A stretch of DNA of 7,271 nucleotides from Chloroflexota bacterium (GTDB lineage: Bacteria; Chloroflexota; Anaerolineae; J102). The translations under genes were made by a program, and so were the position numbers. The notes beneath the pieces were generated by a model. It did no database searches. It was not told the DNA's origin and saw only the letters and a program-made list of their open reading frames with translations. Position 1 is the stretch's first letter; each line of letters opens with the position of its first letter. The DNA lies in assembly GCA_013152695.1 (NCBI GenBank), contig JAADFV010000105.1, forward strand, positions 1 to 7,271. The letters are read 5' to 3'. Positions 1 to 4,256 of the stretch are shown here, one piece after another.

Positions 1-710
1 GCTATATGGCTGCACTGTCCCATGCCTTCACCATCGCAGTGAATGAATGGGGCTGGCTGGACGACACCCCCATGCGCAAGGTCAAGAAGCCTGCACTGCC
101 CCGTGGCCGTGTCCGCTTCCTCAGTGACGACACCACCGACAAGCATGGCAATACCATCGATGGAGAACGTACCAGACTACTCAAAGCATGCGCGGAATCC
201 AAGAACCCCTACCTGTACACCGTGGTGGTACTGGCGCTGTCCACCGGCATGAGGCAGGGCGAGATCATGGGCCTGACATGGGATGACGTTGACCTTCACC
301 AAGGCCGGGCCACCCTTCATAAAACCAAGAACGGTGAACGCCGGGTAGTACCGCTCGCAGGGAAAGCATTGGAACTGCTGAAAGATCACAACAAGGTGCG
401 CAGCCTGCAAACCAACCTGCTGTTTCCCGGCAAGCCAATACCAACTGACGATGGCAAGGTGACGTACAAACCGATGGACCTGCGGGCCCCGTGGTTGGCG
501 GCCCTGAAAAAGGCTGAGATCGATGATTTCCGTTTCCATGACCTACGGCATTCGGCGGCAAGCTACCTTGCCATGAACGGCGCCAGCATTGCCGAGATAG
601 CCGAAGTGCTTGGTCACAAGACCTTGCAGATGGTTAAACGGTACAGTCACTTGTCGGAAGCACACACGGCAGGAGTGGTGGCATCGATGAATGAGAAAAT
701 CTTTGGATAA
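1..710 (+). CDS. int: tyrosine recombinase (integrase), 5' end cut by window
   Basis: This is the C-terminal two thirds of a phage-type tyrosine integrase; the N-terminal arm-binding domain lies left of the window. The frame is open from base 3, and ATG 6 is internal (the Tyr-Met-Ala-Ala-Leu-Ser-His-Ala-Phe stretch is usual in mid-core-binding domain). Counting from that Met, catalytic residues are visible: Arg83 in TGMRQGEI, a beta-hairpin Lys near 106-108 (HKTKNGERR), His178 and Arg181 in HDLRH, His204 in LGHK and the nucleophile Tyr213 in KRYSHL. The catalytic domain is therefore complete and probably active. It would exchange strands between the element and the 3' end of a tRNA-Thr gene, of which a copy is seen at 7183-7228. 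It reads into the element, as expected for int next to attL. The family call is secure; only the missing N-terminus is unknown. Confidence 0.95.
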   Translation, partial: YMAALSHAFTIAVNEWGWLDDTPMRKVKKPALPRGRVRFLSDDTTDKHGNTIDGERTRLLKACAESKNPYLYTVVVLALSTGMRQGEIMGLTWDDVDLHQGRATLHKTKNGERRVVPLAGKALELLKDHNKVRSLQTNLLFPGKPIPTDDGKVTYKPMDLRAPWLAALKKAEIDDFRFHDLRHSAASYLAMNGASIAEIAEVLGHKTLQMVKRYSHLSEAHTAGVVASMNEKIFG

Positions 711-977
711 CAGGAAGAAACGCAACCAACTGCATGTCGTTATTCATTGTCGTTTGACAAGCCCTTTTGGCTAGGATAGTTTATGAATCCGTAGACCGGT
801 AGCCGCACGATTGGGCAAGCCGGGTACAGTCCAAGAGCCGCAATGCTTCCCGCGTCATGGGAAGCGCCTTTCCCAAGGTGGTGGACGCCAGACAATTTGT
901 ATTAATGTCTCGCGCCTGCTGCCGTCTTCCAAGTCCAGCATCCAGCGAGCCTCAATATTTTGAAGGGGGCTTTTGCC

Positions 978-1181
978 ATGACTATTACCAACACCACACC
1001 ACTGGCTACTGTGCGCCAGTTCTGCACCAATCACCCTGCCTTCACCGAAGGCGGCATGCGGTGGATGATCTTCCATCAAGACTCCAACGGCTATGCAGGC
1101 TGCTTCCCGAAGGTCGGCAAGAAGCGGCTCATCGATGTGGGGAAGTTCTTTTCCCGGGTAGCTGAACTCAATGAAGACTGA
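978..1181 (+). CDS. small excisionase-like winged-helix protein
   Basis: A 67-residue protein starting at ATG 978, eight bases after the purine-rich AAGGGGG. The upstream in-frame TTG at 960 is a worse start. The pattern VRQFCTNHPAFTEGGMRWMIF, then SNGY, then VGKKRLIDVGKFF resembles a common class of short MerR/Xis-fold proteins encoded beside integrases in islands, where a helix-turn-helix precedes a beta-hairpin wing (GKKRLID) and a final helix. I infer a DNA-binding excisionase or directionality factor that would bend att DNA; this has not been shown for this protein. The 267 bases between int and this gene hold only a possible TTGACA -35 at 754-759 with a poor -10, and a 7-bp hairpin at 845-865. 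The stop lies within the terminator region of the antisense RNA candidate that begins at 1181. Confidence 0.65.
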   Translation: MTITNTTPLATVRQFCTNHPAFTEGGMRWMIFHQDSNGYAGCFPKVGKKRLIDVGKFFSRVAELNED

Positions 1182-1212
1182 AAATGAAAAGCCCCCAGTT
1201 GGCGCTGGGGGC
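1181..1212 (-). terminator. intrinsic terminator of the antisense RNA
   Basis: On the minus strand a perfect 8-bp GC-rich stem (GCCCCCAG/CTGGGGGC, plus 1191-1198 and 1205-1212, loop of six) is followed by TTTTCATTTT. On the plus strand the stem has no T-run after it, so it terminates only leftward transcription. No minus-strand protein gene ends here, so a minus-strand RNA is implied. Confidence 0.7.
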
Positions 1213-1293
1213 GATTCGGAAGTCTGCGCAACCATCAATCCATGATGGCGGAGACTTGAAGCAAGATGCCTATTACGAGGAGGCAGTTAACGT
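1181..1293 (-). ncRNA. candidate antisense RNA covering the initiator leader
   Basis: A minus-strand transcript of about 110 nt is predicted from a sigma70-like promoter at 1299-1327 to an intrinsic terminator at 1181-1212. It would be complementary to the initiator's leader, its Shine-Dalgarno and the first base or two of its start codon. It folds into three stem-loops. The first is TGCCT/AGGCA with a 9-nt loop (1267-1285). The second is a long arm, AAGTCT/AGACTT with inner CCATCA/TGATGG and a 5-nt loop (1220-1257). The third is the terminator hairpin. Short promoter-to-terminator antisense RNAs with bulged stem-loops opposite a rep leader are the classic copy-number regulators of plasmids (CopA, RNAI-type). 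The promoter, folds and terminator are read directly; the function is inferred. Confidence 0.6.
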
Positions 1294-1295
1294 GA
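1266..1295 (+). CDS. putative 9-codon leader peptide coupled to the replication initiator
   Basis: ATG 1266 opens a reading frame for MPITRRQLT whose TGA stop (1293-1295) overlaps the GTG start (1292-1294) of the initiator in the four bases GTGA. The initiator's own Shine-Dalgarno, GAGGAGG (1277-1283), lies inside this mini-gene and partly inside a stem (1267-1271 with 1281-1285). Ribosomes translating the leader would melt that stem and could restart at the overlapping GTG. The arrangement matches the leader-peptide coupling known from antisense-controlled plasmid replicons such as IncFII (tap-repA). The leader's own ribosome site (TTGAAGCAAG) is weak. It is too short to support by coding statistics. 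Confidence 0.4.
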   Translation: MPITRRQLT

Positions 1296-2398
1296 ATAAA
1301 GATACTGTAAATAAAACCAGTAGTCAAGCCGGGAGGGGCAAGGGGGTTGCCATTGCGATGTTCCGTGCAAATATCTGGGCGCGAGAGTTACCGAGTAATC
1401 TGTTTAAGGTGCCTGCACGAGACTTCGCTGTTCTCTGCGCGCTGATCAGCCGCATCGATGGCAAGTACTATTGCTACCCGACACAACAGGAAATCGCTGC
1501 TGATGCGAAGCTGCTGCCCAGACGGCTGGCGAAGGTGGATAGGAAGGAGGTGGCCCACGATGATGCCACGGCTATCAATACGGCAACGACACTGGTGGGC
1601 AGAGCAACCAAGGTGCTTGAGAAGGCGGGTCTGATTCGCATCAAGCGCACCCCCACACGGCACAAGGGTACCCTCAGCGAATACTGGTTACGACCCGACT
1701 CTGGGGTGGGGTCGAAAAATCAGGGACCCGACTCTGACGTAACTGGCGACCTTACTCTGGGTTCTTTTGGACCCGACTCTGGAGTAGGGTCATCTTATAA
1801 AGACAAACAGGTAAAGAGTAACAATAAAGATTGCGACGCAGTCGCAGATCATATCAGCACGGCTACGCCTTCAAAAACCTCAACCCCAGAGCAGCAGGGA
1901 ACCAGTGACAACGGGGAACCGGGTGGATGTGTATTTGGTGAGGACTTCGATACATCTACGCTAAAGCCAAGTGAAATGACACCAGAGATATTGGCGAACG
2001 AATTCCGAGCTCTGTTTGAAATAGCAGCTGGGGAGCAGTTCACACTCACAGGAAAGGCGAAGGGTCAGTTCGCTGAGTACCTTAAGCGCACTGGTCACTA
2101 TGCCCTGCCTGCCATGGATGAGGTATTTTTGACTTGGGGGGCATTTGTCGACTATGTCCGTGAGCAGGTAAACAGTCACCCCGATATGTACAAGTCCTGC
2201 GCCCAATCCCCTGATATTGGGGTGATGGTTAAACATGCGGATCAGGTGGTGAATTATCACGTCAGACGCAAAGCGATGAGCGCGCTCGGCCAGTGGGATA
2301 TTTCTGCCGTTGATGAGGGGGACCTGATCGAGAAGATGAAGGAGATACGGGACGAGGACCTGAAATCGTTAAGTATGATGGAGGGCAAACCTGCTTAA
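1292..2398 (+). CDS. replication initiator-like protein with N-terminal winged helix
   Basis: A 368-residue protein from GTG 1292, preceded at eight bases by GAGGAGG. The longer reading from ATG 1184 has a poor ribosome site and would translate through the terminator hairpin, so I prefer GTG. Residues about 18-60 (VAIAMFRANIWARELPSN...) and the helix-turn-helix at about 61-120 (YPTQQEIAADAKL, then TTLVGRATKVLEKAGLIRIKR) match the winged-helix DNA-binding domain of phage and plasmid initiators. Residues about 134-180 form a low-complexity linker with repeated PDSGVGS; the DNA encoding it contains iterons. The C-terminal part, about 215-368, is helical and acidic near the end, and may contact a helicase or helicase loader. 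This architecture (binding domain, iteron linker, C-terminal domain) parallels lambda O. I infer origin recognition for the excised element. A helicase or primase domain is absent, so host DnaB/DnaG would be needed. Confidence 0.7.
   Translation: MNKDTVNKTSSQAGRGKGVAIAMFRANIWARELPSNLFKVPARDFAVLCALISRIDGKYYCYPTQQEIAADAKLLPRRLAKVDRKEVAHDDATAINTATTLVGRATKVLEKAGLIRIKRTPTRHKGTLSEYWLRPDSGVGSKNQGPDSDVTGDLTLGSFGPDSGVGSSYKDKQVKSNNKDCDAVADHISTATPSKTSTPEQQGTSDNGEPGGCVFGEDFDTSTLKPSEMTPEILANEFRALFEIAAGEQFTLTGKAKGQFAEYLKRTGHYALPAMDEVFLTWGAFVDYVREQVNSHPDMYKSCAQSPDIGVMVKHADQVVNYHVRRKAMSALGQWDISAVDEGDLIEKMKEIRDEDLKSLSMMEGKPA
1299..1327 (-). promoter_or_regulatory. sigma70-like promoter for the antisense RNA
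   Basis: On the minus strand, TTGACT (plus 1322-1327, 5/6 to consensus) is followed by a 17-base spacer and TATCTT (plus 1299-1304, 4/6). Transcription would start near 1292-1293 and run leftward. The promoter sits inside the first codons of the initiator gene. Confidence 0.55.
1692..1791 (+). repeat. four iterons inside the initiator gene (candidate origin)
   Basis: Direct repeats of the form GACCCGACTCTGG-n-GT-n-GGGTC begin at 1692, 1725, 1748 and 1770. The first and last are full 22-mers, each with GACCC/GGGTC dyad ends. The second keeps GACCCGACTCTG, and the third is degenerate (GACCTTACTCTGGGTT, 13 of 16 matches). Start-to-start distances are 33, 23 and 22 bases, close to three and two helical turns, so all face roughly one side of the DNA. 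The third copy is in a different codon phase, so the repetition is not explained by protein repeats. Bases 1791-1830 directly after are 29/40 A/T, a possible unwinding element. Lambda-type origins inside initiator genes look like this. Confidence 0.6.
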
Positions 2399-2421
2399 AC
2401 TGTATGGGTATACAGTACAAT
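2398..2421 (+). promoter_or_regulatory. LexA (SOS) box overlapping the alpA promoter
   Basis: AACTGTATGGGTATACAGTA (2398-2417) carries the gammaproteobacterial LexA core CTGT-N8-ACAG with perfect ACTGTAT/ATACAGT arms, close to the consensus TACTGTATATATATACAGTA. A -10 candidate TACAAT (2416-2421, 5/6) overlaps its right end, with a weak TTAAAC 15 bases upstream, so bound LexA would block this promoter. It lies between the initiator stop and the AlpA-like gene. Confidence 0.8.
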
Positions 2422-2426
2422 CAATT

Positions 2427-2492
2427 GCACCCGCCAGCGCCAACTTCTCAGAGGTTGTACGCTTGATAGTCAGTGAGATCAATTGAGGGTGC
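2427..2492 (+). promoter_or_regulatory. alpA leader with dyads and a sequestered ribosome site
   Basis: The leader contains CCAAC/GGTTG around eight bases (2440-2457), a possible operator or hairpin, inside an outer pair GCACCC (2427-2432) and GGGTGC (2487-2492). The right arm overlaps the AlpA Shine-Dalgarno GAGGG (2485-2489). ATCAATTG also occurs twice as a direct repeat (2420-2427, 2478-2485). Folding of the outer pair would hide the ribosome site; role inferred. Confidence 0.35.
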
Positions 2493-2497
2493 ATGCG

Positions 2498-2680
2498 ATG
2501 GACTACCTCCTAGACACACAAGAAGTTTGCGATTTGCTGAAGAGATCGAAGGCTTCCTTCGCACGAGATCGTAAACGCGGAGATTCGCCCCCGGCAGTGA
2601 AAATTGGCGGGTCTGTAAGATTTCGTGCCAGCGATGTGGCTCGCTATATTGCTGCCCACACCGAAGGGGAAGCAGCATGA
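2498..2680 (+). CDS. alpA: AlpA-family transcriptional regulator
   Basis: A 60-residue protein from ATG 2498, nine bases after GAGGG; the in-frame TTG 2483 is a poorer start. It is a nearly complete AlpA/MerR-type helix-turn-helix: LLDTQEVCDLLKRSKASFARDRKRGDSPPAVKIG spans the two helices and turn, followed by the wing VRFRASDVARYI typical of the family. AlpA proteins of cryptic prophages, P4-like satellites and other islands activate integrase or excision functions and often sit under phage or SOS control. The LexA box 80-100 bases upstream fits that. The gene overlaps the next by ATGA, implying translational coupling. Confidence 0.85.
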   Translation: MDYLLDTQEVCDLLKRSKASFARDRKRGDSPPAVKIGGSVRFRASDVARYIAAHTEGEAA

Positions 2681-2814
2681 GCTACACCGACAAGTATTAT
2701 GAGCGGAATTCCTTCAATCCGCTGGCCGGTATGTTTGATGACTGGATGAACCCCGCCCGCAAACAGGAAGCCGCAGACGCCACTGAACAGCCGAAGGGTC
2801 CACGGTATCCCTAA
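2677..2814 (+). CDS. small unknown protein coupled to alpA
   Basis: A 45-residue protein whose ATG overlaps the alpA stop (ATGA). It begins MSYTDKYYERNSFNPLAGMF and is rich in aromatic and charged residues; no family is recognised. The ribosome site GAAGGGGAAGCAGC lies inside the end of alpA. The gene ends at CCC-TAA, and the +1 frame stays open for another 57 codons without an early start, joining the frame of the next small ORF. Either that is a separate gene, or this gene is frameshifted there by mutation or programmed slippage. Existence as a gene is likely from the coupling; function unknown. Confidence 0.5.
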   Translation: MSYTDKYYERNSFNPLAGMFDDWMNPARKQEAADATEQPKGPRYP

Positions 2815-2866
2815 TCTCTCTGCGCTATTCAGCCAGCCTGTACGCAAGCAGGCGGCGGGGACTCGA

Positions 2867-2983
2867 GTGAAGACCAAGGACACTGACATCGGTAAGCCGA
2901 TCATCGATCTGGTGCCGATCAAAATCACCAAGGCGGAACGGTGCGAGGGTAATGCCTGCATCGTCCGCAAACGCTGCATCTGA
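2867..2983 (+). CDS. possible 38-residue cysteine-containing protein
   Basis: From GTG 2867 the frame encodes a short protein ending in CEGNACIVRKRCI, with three cysteines spaced C-x4-C-x5-C. The ribosome site (GGCGGGGACTCGA) is mediocre. The frame is open upstream to 2750, but no ATG, GTG or TTG occurs before 2867, so it may be the tail of a frameshifted version of the preceding gene. No family is recognised. It lies in the SOS-controlled alpA transcription unit if that unit reads through to the terminator at 3346. Confidence 0.35.
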   Translation: MKTKDTDIGKPIIDLVPIKITKAERCEGNACIVRKRCI

Positions 2984-3032
2984 CGACATTAATTGCACTC
3001 ATAACAAAGTACTTTAACTTGGGGGAACGAAT

Positions 3033-3308
3033 ATGAGCACAAAGAAATCTGAACAGGTGATTCTGCCTGCAAGCAAACACTCAGCTTACCATCAGAGGAT
3101 GGCCGGAAGCCCTCTGGCAGGACTGACGAATACACAGCACCTCGACGCTGGCGTGGGCATCGATGTAACCAAGGCCGATACCGATGCGGTGGGCGCATTT
3201 GGTGTTGAGTTGCCACTCATCGAGCGTGATTGTATGGGCCGCCCCCTACCGAACACCTCCGCGAGAAAGAGTGAAGTTATGCCGTCTCTGGGTGGCATGA
3301 GGATTTAG
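3033..3308 (+). CDS. unknown 91-residue protein
   Basis: ATG 3033 is preceded by TGGGGGAACGAAT, a good ribosome site. The protein is polar and lacks membrane segments or cysteine clusters; its single Cys is in ERDCMGRP. It begins MSTKKSEQVILPASKHSAYHQRM. I do not recognise a family. It is the last gene before the plus-strand terminator at 3346-3377, and is thus probably the end of the alpA unit, although the 49-base gap before it could hold its own weak promoter. A reading frame of similar length on the minus strand over the same bases is taken as a shadow, since it lacks a ribosome site. Confidence 0.6.
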   Translation: MSTKKSEQVILPASKHSAYHQRMAGSPLAGLTNTQHLDAGVGIDVTKADTDAVGAFGVELPLIERDCMGRPLPNTSARKSEVMPSLGGMRI

Positions 3309-3345
3309 GGACGGACGTTCTCCTTAACCGTGCAGGGAAGCGCAC

Positions 3346-3377
3346 AAGCCCCAATGTCGAAAGGCTGCGGGGCTTTT
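3346..3377 (+). terminator. intrinsic terminator after the alpA unit
   Basis: AAGCCCC (3346-3352) pairs with GGGGCTT (3369-3375) around a 16-base loop, followed by T's to 3377. It would end rightward transcription 38 bases after the 91-residue gene. It faces the leftward terminator at 3408-3432, so the two units converge. Confidence 0.6.
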
Positions 3378-3405
3378 CTATGTATGAATATTACGAAGCT
3401 ATAAC

Positions 3406-3537
3406 GCAAAAAGCCCCCAATAAAGGAGGCTTCTTACGCTCGGTGACCAAACCGAGAAGGAGGTAATCCAGCTATGATCGAACTGGATTACTAACAACAA
3501 TTTTATCACCTCCGGTAACTTCTTGTAGATACAAGAA
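3406..3537 (-). ncRNA. structured small RNA with a copy of the 16S rRNA 3' tail
   Basis: The predicted minus-strand RNA is about 130 nt, from near 3537 to near 3406. In order it has: a 5'-terminal hairpin TTCTTGTA/TACAAGAA (3537-3520); a strong Shine-Dalgarno GGAGGTGAT (3513-3505); a perfect 9-bp hairpin GTAATCCAG/CTGGATTAC (3491-3463); an exposed linker CTCCTT (3462-3457); a 6-bp hairpin CTCGGT/ACCGAG (3456-3439); and an intrinsic terminator. GCTGGATTACCTCCTT (3472-3457) matches 15 of 16 bases of the typical 16S 3' end GCTGGATCACCTCCTT, the anti-Shine-Dalgarno. The RNA's own GGAGGTGAT can pair with its mimic over nine bases including one G-U, competing with the 9-bp hairpin. A role in titrating or blocking ribosome sites is inferred. 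Confidence 0.6.
3408..3432 (-). terminator. intrinsic terminator of the minus-strand small RNA
   Basis: On the minus strand AAGCCTCC and GGGGGCTT form an 8-bp stem (one U-G pair) around TTTATT, followed by five T's (plus 3408-3412). On the plus strand the same stem has a C-A mismatch and no T-run, so it is built for leftward transcription. No ordinary leftward protein gene lies upstream, which supports a small RNA. Confidence 0.7.
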
Positions 3538-3557
3538 AACACTATTATAGAAGTGTT
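3520..3557 (-). promoter_or_regulatory. promoter and abutting palindromes for the minus-strand RNA
   Basis: A consensus TATAAT on the minus strand (plus 3544-3549) sits inside the dyad AACACT-N8-AGTGTT (3538-3557). Directly adjoining is the perfect palindrome TTCTTGTA-GA-TACAAGAA (3520-3537), which would also be the 5' end of the RNA. No good -35 or extended -10 is seen, so the promoter may need an activator, or the dyads may be repressor operators. The binding proteins are unknown. Confidence 0.5.
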
Positions 3558-3580
3558 AAAACGCATTCATTCCCGAGACA

Positions 3581-3589
3581 TGTTATAAT
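3581..3589 (+). promoter_or_regulatory. extended -10 promoter for the 3642-5060 operon
   Basis: TGTTATAAT (3581-3589) is an extended -10 element (TGn followed by consensus TATAAT); the -35 region is poor, as is common for this class. Transcription would start near 3596 and run into the gene at 3642. It is divergent from, and about 30 bases from, the minus-strand TATAAT. Confidence 0.55.
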
Positions 3590-3603
3590 CGTCCCCGAAG
3601 CAC

Positions 3604-3641
3604 GGACGTAGACCCTAACCATTATTTGGAGGACTACGTCC
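3604..3641 (+). promoter_or_regulatory. leader hairpin enclosing a ribosome-binding site
   Basis: GGACGTAG (3604-3611) and CTACGTCC (3634-3641) pair perfectly around a 22-base loop whose right side contains the Shine-Dalgarno GGAGG (3629-3633, judged within a base). The stem ends immediately before ATG 3642 and starts close to the predicted transcript 5' end. It could regulate translation of the first operon gene or stabilise the message. Confidence 0.5.
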
Positions 3642-3944
3642 ATGAGTTATCTGACTACGCAACTGATTCAACGCATTGCCCAACGCCTGCATTTCCGGAA
3701 TGAACATCCAGAAGATGCCTCCCGGCATTTCAATCTTTCAACGCTCGAATACATTGCCCTGACCGAGACCGATGTATTTTCAGAGGCCGTGGAGGCTGCG
3801 CGGCTGGAATTCATCGAGCACATTGAAACCATCATCGGCGTAAAAGCTGAGGGCGTAACGCCGAAGGAGAAGTACCAGCACGCCAAGAAGCTATCCAAGG
3901 ACCTGTCGAAGATTTTACGGTACCCCGACCGCTGGGGAGTTTAA
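3642..3944 (+). CDS. unknown 100-residue helical protein, possible helix-turn-helix
   Basis: ATG 3642 follows TTTGGAGGACTACGTCC. The protein is predominantly helical. PEDASRHFNLSTLEYIALTET at about residues 23-43 could be a helix-turn-helix, followed by VFSEAVEAARLEFIEHIE, a spacing reminiscent of small DNA-binding phage proteins, including some small terminase subunits, but not enough to assign it. The C-terminus is lysine-rich and ends ILRYPDRWGV. It is the first gene of a compact five-gene operon under the 3581 promoter, and three bases separate its stop from the next ATG. Function unknown. Confidence 0.65.
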   Translation: MSYLTTQLIQRIAQRLHFRNEHPEDASRHFNLSTLEYIALTETDVFSEAVEAARLEFIEHIETIIGVKAEGVTPKEKYQHAKKLSKDLSKILRYPDRWGV

Positions 3945-3947
3945 TCA

Positions 3948-4256
3948 ATGACTCCAGAGACAAAGGCCAGAATCGTGCAGCTGGCCGCACGGTATAACGG
4001 CGGGCCCGGCCGCATCGCCAGCAAGCTTGACCTGTTCGTTGGTGATGTCGCTCGTTTCTTCGATTCCCAGCAATTCCAAGACGTGAGGAAGGTCGAAGAG
4101 GACAAAATTATCCGCTGGGCGATGGACCACCTTCAGCTGATTGACATCCCGTATCAATCCACGCTGAAGCAGTTTCGTGATTCAGCACATGCAGCGAAGA
4201 TCGAACTGGCGAGGGGTATCTGCCACCGGCTGGATATTAATCGCAGGTGGCCCTGA
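3948..4256 (+). CDS. unknown 102-residue protein, possible helix-turn-helix
   Basis: ATG 3948 lies three bases after the previous stop and ten after GGGGAG. Residues about 5-40 (KARIVQLAARYNGGPGRIASKLDLFVGDVARFF) read like a helix-turn-helix: helix, GG turn, IASKL helix and LFVGDVARFF recognition helix. The rest is helical and basic, ending HRLDINRRWP. No named family is recognised. Its stop TGA shares its last A with the ATG of the next gene, so the two are translationally coupled. A DNA-binding role is a guess from the fold pattern; its pairing with the preceding similarly sized gene suggests they work together. Confidence 0.65.
   Translation: MTPETKARIVQLAARYNGGPGRIASKLDLFVGDVARFFDSQQFQDVRKVEEDKIIRWAMDHLQLIDIPYQSTLKQFRDSAHAAKIELARGICHRLDINRRWP

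Noticed and set aside
845..865. Perfect 7-bp hairpin GCTTCCC/GGGAAGC between int and the excisionase-like gene, considered as a terminator.
   Set aside because: No T-run on either strand and no gene ends nearby on the minus strand; role unknown.
855..1238. 127-codon open frame on the minus strand over the excisionase-like gene.
   Set aside because: It overlaps a better-supported plus gene, has no good ribosome site, and composition looks like an antisense shadow.
1184..1291. N-terminal extension of the initiator from ATG 1184.
   Set aside because: Its first codons are the terminator hairpin and antisense stem-loops, its ribosome site is weak, and GTG 1292 has GAGGAGG at proper distance; kept only as an alternative.
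2700..2725. Inverted repeat AGCGGA/TCCGCT inside the small gene after alpA.
   Set aside because: Six-base stem within coding sequence with no T-run or other context; likely chance.
3474..3494. Plus-strand mini-ORF MIELDY with a very strong Shine-Dalgarno (AAGGAGG) ahead of it.
   Set aside because: The Shine-Dalgarno is simply the complement of the 16S-tail mimic; plus-strand transcription is terminated at 3377 and no plus promoter lies between.
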